Assembly: GCA_016719295.1 (NCBI GenBank)
Contig: JADKAF010000001.1
Coordinates: 2,356,001-2,420,000 of the forward strand
Direction: 5' to 3'
Source: Planctomycetota bacterium
GTDB taxonomy: Bacteria > Planctomycetota > UBA1135 > JADKAF01
DNA: 64,000 nt
Shown here: in pieces, positions 52,452-63,342 of the stretch
How positions within the stretch are numbered: position 1 is the first letter of the stretch
How the letters are laid out: each line of letters starts with the position of its first letter
Notes under the pieces: model-generated
What the model was told of the DNA's origin: nothing
The model's database searches: none
Seen by the model: the letters and a program-made list of their open reading frames with translations, nothing else
Translations under genes and position numbers: made by a program

Positions 52452-53129
52452 ATGCACATCGGCGTCCTCGCGCTGCAAGGCGATTTCCATGCGCACCTCA
52501 CGCAGCTCCAGCGTCTCGGCGCGAGCTGCGGCGAGGTGCGCTCGCGCGTCCAGCTCGCCCGCGCCGACGCGCTCGTCATCCCCGGCGGCGAATCGACGAC
52601 GCTCTGGCGCTTGCTGGAGGTGCTGGAGCTCGAGCAGCCGCTACGTGCCTGGCTCGCGGAAGGGAAGCCGGTCTTCGGCACCTGCGCGGGAGCGATCCTC
52701 CTCGCGCGCGAGATCTTGGGACCCGATCGCGCGGGCCTCGGCGTGCTGGACATCAGCGTGCGCCGCAACGCCTACGGTCGGCAGATCGACTCCTTCCTCG
52801 CCCCCGCGGAGAGCACGGCTCCCGGTTTCGAGGGCCTGGAGTGCCTTTTCATCCGCGCGCCCGTCTTCGAGCGCGTCGGCCCGCGCGTCGAGGTGCTGGC
52901 CGAGGTCGGCGGTCGGCCCGTCTGGGTGCGCGAGGGACGCGCGATGGCGGCGACTTTCCACCCCGAGCTCACGCACGACTTGCGCGTGCACCGCGCATTC
53001 CTGGAGCTCGCATCCGGCAGCACCTCGAGCTGCGGCTCGTCGGCGCCGAGCGCGACGGTGACGCCCTACGCGTCCTCGTCCGCGCCCTCGGCGTCGCTCG
53101 CGCGCTCCGTCTCCGTCGGCGGCCGATAG
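52452..53129 (+). CDS. pdxT: Pyridoxal 5'-phosphate synthase glutaminase subunit
   Basis: 225 aa. GVLALQGDFHAHL, GGESTT at 46-51, nucleophile C78 in FGTCAGA, and the H170/E172 pair in TFHPELTHD reproduce the class I glutaminase triad. It feeds ammonia to PdxS. PdxT is usually about 190-200 aa; the last 30 residues are Ser/Ala-rich and run 64 bp into the 3' end of the convergent yhbY gene, so the tail is not conserved. A ribosome site ends in GGAGCC before the ATG. Confidence 0.95.
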   Translation: MHIGVLALQGDFHAHLTQLQRLGASCGEVRSRVQLARADALVIPGGESTTLWRLLEVLELEQPLRAWLAEGKPVFGTCAGAILLAREILGPDRAGLGVLDISVRRNAYGRQIDSFLAPAESTAPGFEGLECLFIRAPVFERVGPRVEVLAEVGGRPVWVREGRAMAATFHPELTHDLRVHRAFLELASGSTSSCGSSAPSATVTPYASSSAPSASLARSVSVGGR

Positions 53130-53377
53130 AGCACCGCGATCTTCCCGACCTCGCCCACGAGCCCCGCACCCAGGCGCGTGCTGAGCTCCAGAGCGAGCGC
53201 GTGGCGCATCTCGCGATCTCCGGGGAGCTGGACCTTCATCAGGGGCTCGCGGCTGAGGATCTTCTCGGCCTCGGCGAGCACCGCATCGCTGAGGCCCTTG
53301 CCGCCGATGCGCACGCGCGGCTCGAGCGCATGCGTGCGGGACATGAGGGACTTGCGTTCGCGCGGGCTGAGTTCCAT
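53066..53377 (-). CDS. yhbY: YhbY-family RNA-binding protein (CRM domain)
   Basis: 103 aa. The CRM fold is clear: ELSPRERKSLMSRTHALEPR, VRIGGKGLSDAVLAEAEKIL, and LMKVQLPGDREMRHALALEL then GLVGEVGKIAVLYRP. YhbY proteins bind the large ribosomal subunit precursor in ribosome assembly. The gene is opposite to pdxT and their 3' ends overlap by 64 bp. Its own tail is Glu/Asp/Ala-rich. Confidence 0.92.
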   Translation of the reverse strand: MELSPRERKSLMSRTHALEPRVRIGGKGLSDAVLAEAEKILSREPLMKVQLPGDREMRHALALELSTRLGAGLVGEVGKIAVLYRPPTETERASDAEGADEDA

Positions 53378-53419
53378 GGCGTGAGTTTCCGGTGGCGCGC
53401 GTTCGAGCGCGAAGCGCGA

Positions 53420-56236
53420 TCAACGCGGGGCGACGATCCGCGCTTCCAAGCCCTGCAATGGGCCGCTCGAAGCAGTCGGCGCGGCAGCATAGCCGACCTC
53501 GCGCCAACGCCGGAGCTCCTTCTCGGCGCGCTCGCGGAGCGGCGCGCGGGCAGAGCCGAAGGCCTGCACCGCCGCGCGCGCGCGCGCATCGAAGAACGAT
53601 GCCGCCACCGCCTGCTCGAAGCGCGCGTGCGCCTCCTCGGGAGCTCCGCGCTCGAGCGCGGCGTCGACCGTCGCGAGGAGCTCCAGCGTCCGTGCGAGCA
53701 CCGGCAGCTGCGAGCCTTCGGCGAGCTCGAGCTCGGTCCGCTCGCGGGCCGACAGCGCCGAGGCGGACTCGAGCTCGTCGCGCGCGGCGAGCCAGAGCGA
53801 GAGATGGAGCAGCGAGGAGGCGCGCGAGCGCGCGGGATCGGCAGCGAGCAGGAGTGCCGTGCGGTGGACGAGTTCCGCTTCGGGCTCGCCGGTCGCGAGC
53901 GCCCACGCGGCGATGCGGCGCGCGGATCGCGGCGCGCGCTCCTCGAGCGCCGCGACCAGCGCGCGCAAGGCTTGGGTCGAGACGCCGTCGAGCGCCCCGC
54001 GGTCGAGAGCACGCGCGAGCGCGCCTTCGAGCGCGCGGTCTCCGACCTCCTCGCGCTCGGAGAGGCGCAGCAGCGCGCGCGAGAGCTCGGGGCGCACGCG
54101 GTCCTCGCCTCCCAGGACGGAGCTCGCGCACGCATCGGCGACGGCTTCGGCGAGCACCGCCGTGCTCTCCGGCGCAGCGTCGAGCGACTCGACCCACGCG
54201 GTGAGATCGCCGCTCGAGAACTCCGCGCGCGCGAGCGCCCGCAGCACGCGCTGGCCTTCGGGGCCCGCGCGCCCGAGCCCGCGCAAGGCCGCTTGGCGGA
54301 GCTGGGGATCGTCCGCGCGGAGCGCGCGCTGCAGCGCGACCTCGACCTCGGGCAGCGCGCGCAACGGAGCCGCGGCTTCGAGCAGCACGTCGGCATCGAA
54401 TCGACCGGCTTCGCGCAGGCGCTCCAAGAAGCGCCAGCTCTCCGCGTCAGCCACCGCGGCGATGGCGTCGAGCGCGCGCAGCGCGAGCTCGTCGGGCAGC
54501 GCGTCGAAGTGCTCGCGCAGGAACGCGGCCGCCGCGAGATCGCCGCGCTGCGCGCGGCGGCACGCGAGCTCGCCGCGAACGGGCAGCGCGAAGCCCTGCT
54601 CCTCCTGCGGCTGCAGGGCCAACGCCCGCAACGAGAGCTCGGCGACGCGATCGCGCGCGCGCCCGGCGTCCGTGGCGGAGAGCTCGGCGAGACCGGCGAG
54701 CAGCTCGGCGCGCGCGGCGGGGAAGCGCGCGAGCAGCGCGTGAACGTCGCTGCGCTCGCCGTCGGCGAGCGGCGTGCGCGCCCACAGCTCGCGAGCCGCG
54801 CGCAGCGCGCTCTCGTCGGGCTCGATCGCGCCCAGCAGGTGCAGCGCGAGCCGGCGCGTCGCGGGCTCGGCACTTCCCGCCCACCGCAGCGCGAGCGCAC
54901 GCGCTTCGTCGCCGCGCCCCGCGCGCTCGAGAGCCGCGCCGAGGCTCGTCGCGACGCGGATCTGCACGACCGGAGAGGATTCGCGCGCCGCGCACGCGAT
55001 CGCGAGATCGAACGCCGCGCGCTCGAGGACCCAGCCGATCGCGAGCTCGCGCAGCAGCGGCTCTTCGTCGGAGAGGGCTCGCGAGAGCACGAGCTCGAAG
55101 TGCGTCGGCAGGCGCAGCGCCGCGCGGAGGAGATGTCCGCGCACCGCCGCGCTCCGCGCGCGGTCGTAGAGCTCGTGCAAGGTGCCATCGGCGTAGCCTT
55201 CGAGCTCGGGATCCTGCGGGAGGACCTGCGCGAGCTCCTCGGCGAGCGCGCCGTTGATGTGCTCGCGCAGGATCTGCTCGCGCTGCGCGCGCTCGACGAG
55301 CCACGGCCACACCGGCAGCAGCCAAGCGATGCGATCGCGCGTCGCGGAGCGCATCCGCTCCACGGGTCGCCACAAGCGCGCGCCGGCGTGAACGCAGCGC
55401 AGCAGTACGGCCCGATCGAGCTCGCCGAACGCATCGGCGCCCTCCTCCGACTCGAAGAGCGGAGCGAAGAGGTCGAGCTCGGCCTTCGCGCCGTCCGCGA
55501 GGAACGCGATCGCGCGCCGCCGATCGAAGACCGCGTGCGGCCCAGCTCCGAGCGCAGAGCCGAGCAGCTCCGCTCCGCAGCCCTTGGGCAGGCCTTCGCG
55601 CGCGATGCGGCGATAGAGCTCCTCTGCGAGCTCGCGATCGGCGAGCGCCGCGATCGCCGCGCACGCGCGTCCGTCGTGCCAAGGCAGGAGCGCCACCCAA
55701 GCGCGAGCGAGCGGCGCGTAGCTCGCCGGAGGGAGCGCGCCGTCGAGCTCGAGCGGGCCGGCGCGCGCGCGCCATGCGCCGAGCGCGGCGGAGCGGACAT
55801 CGTCGTAGGCGTCGCGCCCGAGCGAGAGCAGAGCTTCGCGGCCGCTGCTCGTCGCATCGAACGCGAGGCGCAGCGCGGCTTCGCGGCGCGCGCGACGCGA
55901 GCCGCTGCGAGCCAGCTCGCACCAGCGCTCCAGCGCCGCCGTGCTGTCGAGCAACGCGACTCCGCGCGAGGCGAGTCGACGCGCTTCGGAGCCTTCGCGC
56001 GGATCGCCCGCGATCACGCGCAGGAGCTCGGCGCCACCAGCGCCGTGCAGGAGCCGCCGCAGCCCGTGCTCGCGACGAGCGACGTCCAGCGGATCGCGCA
56101 GCGCGGCGAGCGCCTCTTCCAAGAGCGGCGAGGAAGCGGGCTGCTGAGCTCGAGCCACGGCCGAGAGCGCGAGCAGCGCGAGCGCCGCTCGACCTGCGGT
56201 GCGACTCAGTGCGACGTTTCGGCCAGCGTGCGCCAC
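53420..56236 (-). CDS. Giant secreted HEAT-like protein
   Basis: 938 aa. Start: GTG at 56236 gives VAHAGRNVALSRTAGRAALA with a signal peptide cleaved after SAVARA; other starts exist upstream but inside nnrD. From about residue 30 to 900 it is an almost continuous alpha-solenoid of Arg/Glu/Ala-rich helix pairs with units like RLASRGVALLDSTAALERW and GVALERAGRGDEARALALRW-style HEAT/TPR repeats. No catalytic motif is visible. Such exported scaffolds occur in Planctomycetota but no role is known. It overlaps the nnrD 3' end by 31 bp on the same strand. Confidence 0.6.
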   Translation of the reverse strand: MAHAGRNVALSRTAGRAALALLALSAVARAQQPASSPLLEEALAALRDPLDVARREHGLRRLLHGAGGAELLRVIAGDPREGSEARRLASRGVALLDSTAALERWCELARSGSRRARREAALRLAFDATSSGREALLSLGRDAYDDVRSAALGAWRARAGPLELDGALPPASYAPLARAWVALLPWHDGRACAAIAALADRELAEELYRRIAREGLPKGCGAELLGSALGAGPHAVFDRRRAIAFLADGAKAELDLFAPLFESEEGADAFGELDRAVLLRCVHAGARLWRPVERMRSATRDRIAWLLPVWPWLVERAQREQILREHINGALAEELAQVLPQDPELEGYADGTLHELYDRARSAAVRGHLLRAALRLPTHFELVLSRALSDEEPLLRELAIGWVLERAAFDLAIACAARESSPVVQIRVATSLGAALERAGRGDEARALALRWAGSAEPATRRLALHLLGAIEPDESALRAARELWARTPLADGERSDVHALLARFPAARAELLAGLAELSATDAGRARDRVAELSLRALALQPQEEQGFALPVRGELACRRAQRGDLAAAAFLREHFDALPDELALRALDAIAAVADAESWRFLERLREAGRFDADVLLEAAAPLRALPEVEVALQRALRADDPQLRQAALRGLGRAGPEGQRVLRALARAEFSSGDLTAWVESLDAAPESTAVLAEAVADACASSVLGGEDRVRPELSRALLRLSEREEVGDRALEGALARALDRGALDGVSTQALRALVAALEERAPRSARRIAAWALATGEPEAELVHRTALLLAADPARSRASSLLHLSLWLAARDELESASALSARERTELELAEGSQLPVLARTLELLATVDAALERGAPEEAHARFEQAVAASFFDARARAAVQAFGSARAPLRERAEKELRRWREVGYAAAPTASSGPLQGLEARIVAPR

Positions 56237-57099
56237 GCGTGCGGCAGGAAGAAGAGCAGGTCCTCGGTCATCATGCCGTCCTCGCCGAGCTCCGCCGCGG
56301 CGAGGTCGCCGGCGAGCCCGTGCGCATGCACGCCGAGACACACCGCATCGAAGGCATCGAGCTCCTTCCGCGCGGCGAGCGCGGCGAGGATGCCGGTGAG
56401 GACATCACCCGTGCCGCCCTTCGCGAGCCCCGGGTTACCGGTGGTCGCGGTGAACGCGCGCTCGCCTTCGCGGATCACCGTTCCCGCGCCTTTCAGCACG
56501 ACGCATGTCTTCGTCTGCGAAGCGAGAGCCGCGCACGCGCGCTCGCGCGCGACCGGCTCGTTCCCGAGGGCGACGCGCGCGCCCAAGAGCCGAGTCATCT
56601 CGCCGGGATGGGGCGTCAGGATGCGCCGCCCGCGGCGTGGCATCTCGAGGATCCGGGGGGCCTCGGCGAGCTCGTTCAGCGCATCGGCATCGACGACGGT
56701 CGGGCACGGGAGCTCGGGGAAGAGCCTCTCCACCACGGCGAGCGGTCCGCGCCCTCGGCCGAGACCGGGCCCGAGCGCGGCGGCATCGAACTCCTCCGCG
56801 CGCGCCAGCACGCGCTCGGCCGCGGCTTCGGCGAGCGTGCCATCCGGCATGGACGGCAGCTCGAGGAAGGTCGCGCCGAGGACGCGACCGGCGACGCGAT
56901 CGAGGACCTTCGCGCCGGCCGCCAAGGTCACGAGCCCGGCGCCCGAGCGCAGGGCCGCCAGCGCGCAGAGCGCCGCCGCCCCCGGCATCGACGCCGAGCC
57001 CGCCACGATCAGGATGCGACCGAAGTCGCCTTTGTGTGCCGCGCGCGGGCGCTCGGGCATGCGGAGCGCCACGCGAGCGCGCGGAGAGCGCGCCGCCAT
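56206..57099 (-). CDS. nnrD: ADP-dependent NAD(P)H-hydrate dehydratase
   Basis: 297 aa from the ATG at 57099; a TTG at 57150 would add 17 residues (MPAHDIFRRS...) but lacks a ribosome site. The NnrD domain is complete: KGDFGRILIVAGSASMPGAA, LGPGLGRGRGPL, VVDADALNELA, ILTPHPGEM and NPGLAKGGTGDVLTG with the ATP-binding GGTGD. It repairs hydrated NAD(P)H. The epimerase NnrE is not fused here, in contrast to many bacteria. Upstream of the giant HEAT-like gene. Confidence 0.93.
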   Translation of the reverse strand: MAARSPRARVALRMPERPRAAHKGDFGRILIVAGSASMPGAAALCALAALRSGAGLVTLAAGAKVLDRVAGRVLGATFLELPSMPDGTLAEAAAERVLARAEEFDAAALGPGLGRGRGPLAVVERLFPELPCPTVVDADALNELAEAPRILEMPRRGRRILTPHPGEMTRLLGARVALGNEPVARERACAALASQTKTCVVLKGAGTVIREGERAFTATTGNPGLAKGGTGDVLTGILAALAARKELDAFDAVCLGVHAHGLAGDLAAAELGEDGMMTEDLLFFLPHAWRTLAETSH

Positions 57100-57176
57100 C
57101 TTCGCCTGAACCTCGCTCGAGGAGCGGCGGAAGATATCATGCGCGGGCAACCGCGCGCCCGAGGTGCCGCCGAGCC

Positions 57177-57575
57177 ATGATCGAGATGCTGCTGGCCAAG
57201 GTCATCCTGCAGGACAATGCCGAGCAGAGCTTGATCTACCTGCGCGAGAAGGAGGGCGAACGAAGCTTCCCGATCGTGATCGGGCCGTTCGAGGCGCAGG
57301 AGATCTGGCGGCAGGTCGAAGGCGAGAAGACCCCCCGGCCGCTCACGCACCAGCTGCTCGCGACGGTGATGGAGCGCCTCGGCGGCTATCTGAAGCGCGT
57401 TCTGATCAACGACCTCGAGAACAAGACCTTCTTCGCGCGCCTCGTGATCCAGCGCGAGGACGAGGAGCTCGAGATCGACTCCCGCCCTTCCGACGCGATC
57501 GCGCTGGCGACGCGCTACCGCTGCGCGATCCTCGTCTCGGAAGAAGTGCTGGACTCCGTTTCCAAGGGCGCTTGA
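57177..57575 (+). CDS. Bifunctional nuclease family protein (DUF151)
   Basis: 132 aa. The BFN domain is complete: LLAKVILQDNAEQSLIYLRE, FPIVIGPFEAQEIWRQ, PLTHQLLATVMERLGGYLK, and EIDSRPSDAIALATRYRCAI. These acidic proteins occur widely in bacteria; a few have shown RNase and DNase activity, but the physiological role is uncertain. Divergent from nnrD with a short gap. Start ATG at 57177. Confidence 0.92.
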   Translation: MIEMLLAKVILQDNAEQSLIYLREKEGERSFPIVIGPFEAQEIWRQVEGEKTPRPLTHQLLATVMERLGGYLKRVLINDLENKTFFARLVIQREDEELEIDSRPSDAIALATRYRCAILVSEEVLDSVSKGA

Positions 57576-57645
57576 CCGCCCGGGGTCGGCGCGTTGAACT
57601 GCCCCGCGGGCGCCCGCGGCTCCCGCGAGGCGCGCGTGCCCGCCG

Positions 57646-57732
57646 GGAGGGTTGGCAGAGCGGCCGATTGCGGCGGTCTTGAAAACCGCTGATCCGTCAC
57701 TGGATCCGGGGGTTCGAATCCCTCACCCTCCG
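57646..57732 (+). tRNA. tRNA-Ser (anticodon TGA)
   Basis: The acceptor stem GGAGGGT / ACCCTCC pairs perfectly, the anticodon loop is CTTGAAA with TGA, and a long variable arm (GATCCGTCACTGGATC) is present, as in serine tRNAs. The T-arm reads GGGTTCGAATCC. The 3' CCA is not encoded. Confidence 0.95.
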
Positions 57733-57811
57733 TACGCGCCCCACCCGACGAGCGCGCAGCGCGACGCGCCCGCGGTAGTTCCTCCCCGAACACTTGCCTC
57801 GAGTTCGCTCG

Positions 57812-57840
57812 TTGAGCCCCCCCGCCGCGCGTGGTATAAG
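57812..57840 (+). promoter_or_regulatory. Sigma-70 promoter of tRNA-Ser(GCT)
   Basis: TTGAGC (57812-57817) and TATAAG (57835-57840) are separated by exactly 17 bp. Initiation near 57847 would give a leader of about 13 nt before the tRNA at 57860. Confidence 0.78.
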
Positions 57841-57859
57841 CCTCGCCGCCCCTCGCTGC

Positions 57860-57952
<93 letters not shown>

Positions 57953-58007
57953 TCTTTCCCCTGTCTCGGCCCGCCTTGCCGGCGGCCGAGGGGGCGAGAG
58001 ATCTTCG

Positions 58008-58538
58008 ATGACTGGCTCATTCTCCGGACCTCTCGATCGCTCCTCTCGCGCCGCGCAGGTGCTCCTCGCGCTCGCGCTGCTCTGCTGCGGGCCGAGCTGT
58101 GGCGTTCGCGAGATGCGCGTCACCACCGCCGAGGACGCCGGCGAGATCTGGATCGACGGTCATCCGATGGGCCATCGAGACGTCCGCGTCGCGACTCCGC
58201 GCGGGCTGGACACCCACCTCGAGTGGTACCGCGACGGGCAGCGGGTCGGCGGGCGCGTCGTGCCCCTCGACAGCCCGCTCGGCTACCGCTTCCCCTTCGA
58301 CTATGTCTTCGAGGCGCTGCTCCCGTTGCCGGGGAGCTGGCGCACCGAGTTCCGCATCGAAGCGGATCCGCCGCCTCCCCCCGGCGGCATCGACCTCGGC
58401 CCCTATCCCGAGGGAGCCTGGGGAGCGCTCTGGCATCAGGTCCGCATCGAGGCGCTCCGCAGCCGCGTCCTGGCGAACGCGCTGGATCGGCGCGCGGCGC
58501 TGCGCCTCGAGGGCCCGACTCTCGAGAGCGGTCGATGA
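58008..58538 (+). CDS. Hypothetical lipoprotein or secreted protein (PEGA-like start)
   Basis: 176 aa. A signal segment (QVLLALALLCCGPSCG) has several cysteines; one may be lipidated, but the exact lipobox is unclear. The mature protein starts with a PEGA-like piece (VTTAEDAGEIWIDGHPMGHR) and has a Pro-rich later section (ADPPPPPGGIDLGPYPEG). The function is unknown. Its stop overlaps the murD start (ATGA), which suggests they are co-expressed. Confidence 0.6.
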   Translation: MTGSFSGPLDRSSRAAQVLLALALLCCGPSCGVREMRVTTAEDAGEIWIDGHPMGHRDVRVATPRGLDTHLEWYRDGQRVGGRVVPLDSPLGYRFPFDYVFEALLPLPGSWRTEFRIEADPPPPPGGIDLGPYPEGAWGALWHQVRIEALRSRVLANALDRRAALRLEGPTLESGR

Positions 58539-59932
58539 CGGATGCGCGCGACAGCGCCTGCGCGATCGTCCTCGGTCTCGGGCTCCACGGCGGTGGCGTC
58601 GGGGTCGCCCGTCATCTCCATGCGCGCGGCCGGCACGTGCGCGTCCTCGATCGCCGCGATGCCGCGACGCTCGCGCCTTCGCTCGCGGCGCTCGCGGATA
58701 TCCCGCTCGATCTGCGCCTGGGTGAGCATCGCAACGAGGACCTCGAAGGCTGCGATCTGCTGGTGCCGAACCCCGCGATCCCGGTCGAGCATCCCCTGCT
58801 CGTCGAGGCGCGGCGCCGCGGCATCGCCGTGCGCGGCGAGATCGACCTCCTGATCGAGGCGCTGCCGCAGCGCTGCATCGCGATCACGGGGACCAACGGC
58901 AAGAGCACGACCACGACTTGGATCGCGTTCCTGCTCGAGCGCTGCGGCGTCGGCGTGCGCGTCGGTGGCAACCTCGGCATCTCGCTGCTCGACGATGTCG
59001 CCGGCGTGCGCCCCGACGACTGGCTGGTCCTCGAAGTCTCGAGCTTCCAGCTCGAAGCACTGCGCCCGACGCGGCCTTGGCCGGATGTCGCGGTGTGGAC
59101 GAATCTCTCGCCGGACCACCTGGATCGCCACGGCGACATGGCGGGTTACGCGCGCGCGAAGGACGGCATCCTGCGTTTTCAGGCTCCTCATCAGAGGGCG
59201 ATCTTGAATGGCGCGGACCCCGTGCTCCGCAGCGCCGAGCGCCCCGGCCTCGGGCAGCGCGTCTGGATCGGAGCCGCCCCGGACAGCGCGCCTCGATGGC
59301 GCGAGGACGAGCAGGGGAGGCTCTTGCGCCGCGATGAGAGCGGGCGCGAAGAGCTCATCGCTCGGCGCTCCGACCTGCCGTTGCGTGGTGCCTTCCAGGG
59401 CACGAACGCGCTGATGGCTCTCGCCGCCGTGGAGGCCGTAGGCGTGGATCCCCGTCGGGCCGCCGCGCACCTCTCGGCGTTCCCCGGGGTCGCGCATCGG
59501 CTGCGCCCCCTCGGCGAGCGCGGCGGCCGCTTCTGGATCGACAACGGCGTCTCCACCACGCCGACCTCGACCATCTCCGCTCTGGAGGACGCGGCCGCGC
59601 GCCCGCTCTACTGGATCGGCGGGGGCAAGACGAAGCATCTGCCCCTCGAGGAGCTCGCGCGCGCGGCGGCCTCGCGGTGCACCGAGGTCCTGGCCTTCGG
59701 AGCTGCGGCCGAAGAGCTCGCGCAGGCCGTCGAAGCTGCGGGCGGCACGGCGCGCCGCTGCGCCGACTTGCCGGCGGCGATGGCGATCGCCGCCCGCGAG
59801 ACGCCGCGCGGCGCGTGCGTGCTCTTCTCACCGGCCTTCGCGTCCTTCGATGCCTACCCGCACTTCCGGGTGCGGGCCGAGCATTTCCTGCGCCTCCTCG
59901 AGGAGCTCTGCCCCTCTGGAGCCGGTTCCTGA
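58535..59932 (+). CDS. murD: UDP-N-acetylmuramoylalanine--D-glutamate ligase
   Basis: 465 aa. The N-terminal Rossmann-like region starts AIVLGLGLHGGGVGVARHL. The ATP-binding P-loop is GTNGKSTTTTW, then GGNLGISLL, EVSSFQLEAL, and the H-D site LSPDHLDRHG. The C-terminal ligase domain has HRLRPLG...IDNGVSTTPTSTIS where other MurD enzymes have DSKATN or DSIATTP. MurD adds D-Glu to UDP-MurNAc-L-Ala in peptidoglycan synthesis. The variant at the C-terminal motif (Asn/Gly in place of Ser) may be lineage-specific. Confidence 0.93.
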   Translation: MTDARDSACAIVLGLGLHGGGVGVARHLHARGRHVRVLDRRDAATLAPSLAALADIPLDLRLGEHRNEDLEGCDLLVPNPAIPVEHPLLVEARRRGIAVRGEIDLLIEALPQRCIAITGTNGKSTTTTWIAFLLERCGVGVRVGGNLGISLLDDVAGVRPDDWLVLEVSSFQLEALRPTRPWPDVAVWTNLSPDHLDRHGDMAGYARAKDGILRFQAPHQRAILNGADPVLRSAERPGLGQRVWIGAAPDSAPRWREDEQGRLLRRDESGREELIARRSDLPLRGAFQGTNALMALAAVEAVGVDPRRAAAHLSAFPGVAHRLRPLGERGGRFWIDNGVSTTPTSTISALEDAAARPLYWIGGGKTKHLPLEELARAAASRCTEVLAFGAAAEELAQAVEAAGGTARRCADLPAAMAIAARETPRGACVLFSPAFASFDAYPHFRVRAEHFLRLLEELCPSGAGS

Positions 59933-59990
59933 TCGGGCCTACGAGCTCCGCCCTCTCGCGCTCGCGCCCGCGCCCCGTAAGCTGCTCGCC

Positions 59991-60485
59991 ATGATCTCGT
60001 GCCAAGAGTGCCATTCCCGGCCGGCCAGCGTGCACGTCCTCGACGTGCTCGCCGAAGGCGGACCCAAGCAGCAGCACCTCTGCGCGCAGTGCCATGACGG
60101 CAAGGAAGCGGCGGCGGCCTTCCCGGTGCTCTACCAGAAGGTGATGGCGGACAAGGCCGGGCGCACGGGAACGCAGCGCTGTCCCGAGTGTGGCATCACG
60201 CTCCGCGACTTCCGCCAGAAGGGCCGCCTGGGCTGCCCGCGCGACTACGAGGTCTTCGGCGATCACGTCCGCGCGCTCCTCGAGAAGGTCCACGGCGCGA
60301 CGAACCACGTCGGGCGCGGTCCGGGCGAGAGCGGCTTCGAGCAGGCGCACCGCGAGCTGGCCGGCCTGCGCGAGCGGCTGACCCAAGCCGTGGACGCCGA
60401 GGATTACGAGGAGGCGGCCCGCCTTCGCGACCGCATCGCCTCGCTGGAAGAGCGGGTGCGCAAGATCGGCCCCGAGCCGAGCTGA
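59991..60485 (+). CDS. McsA-type zinc-finger/UVR protein
   Basis: 164 aa. Four CxxC-like zinc ligand groups (CQECHSRPAS, LCAQCHDGK, RCPECGITL, GCPRDYE) are followed by a helical UvrB/UvrC (UVR) motif, DAEDYEEAARLRDRIASLE. The order matches McsA, the activator of the McsB arginine kinase in the CtsR-McsA-McsB-ClpC system. clpC follows 294 bp downstream on the same strand, but mcsB and ctsR are not in the gap. It is probably a ClpC adaptor or partner. Confidence 0.82.
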   Translation: MISCQECHSRPASVHVLDVLAEGGPKQQHLCAQCHDGKEAAAAFPVLYQKVMADKAGRTGTQRCPECGITLRDFRQKGRLGCPRDYEVFGDHVRALLEKVHGATNHVGRGPGESGFEQAHRELAGLRERLTQAVDAEDYEEAARLRDRIASLEERVRKIGPEPS

Positions 60486-60779
60486 GTTCCGCGCAGGCCC
60501 TCACGCCGGGGGGGCGGCTGCGCTCCAAAGGGGTCAGACGGAGGCGATCGGGCCACTGCGCCTGCTCGCCGCAGCGAAGCCCGCGCCGGATTTTCGGCGG
60601 CGGAACCGCGGCAAGGGCGGCGATCTTCCTCTCGGCCGAACCTGGAGCCGCGTGGCTCTGGGCCGTAGAAGAGGAGGCCGCTCGGACTTGGAGTTTGTGC
60701 GAAAGCCCCGGCTCTTCCGAGTCGATATACCACGCGGCACGGAATCCGCCGTCCGCCTGGAACGAGGACCGCACGCGCG
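60486..60779. other. Intergenic region between mcsA-like gene and clpC
   Basis: 294 bp without a gene. At 60687-60713 there is a CTTGGAG...(12 bp)...CCCCGGCT pair reminiscent of a heat-shock sigma-32 promoter. The region should carry the clpC promoter. No CIRCE element is visible. Confidence 0.5.
60687..60713 (+). promoter_or_regulatory. Weak sigma-32-like promoter candidate for clpC
   Basis: CTTGGAG (consensus CTTGAAA) is separated by 12 bp from CCCCGGCT (consensus CCCCATNT). The match is partial but its position, 67 bp before the clpC start, fits a heat-shock gene. Confidence 0.3.
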
Positions 60780-63294
<2,515 letters not shown>

Positions 63295-63342
63295 TCCGCG
63301 CGCCGCGGGACCTTCGATCCCGCGGCGTCGCGCCGAGCCACG

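Noticed and set aside
56206..57150. NnrD start at the TTG at 57150
   Set aside because: No ribosome site is seen there, and the shorter ATG start keeps the whole conserved domain; the alternative is noted but not chosen.
60720..60740. TATACC as a sigma-70 -10 box for clpC
   Set aside because: No -35 element at acceptable spacing; the heat-shock-like pair just upstream is a slightly better, still weak, candidate.
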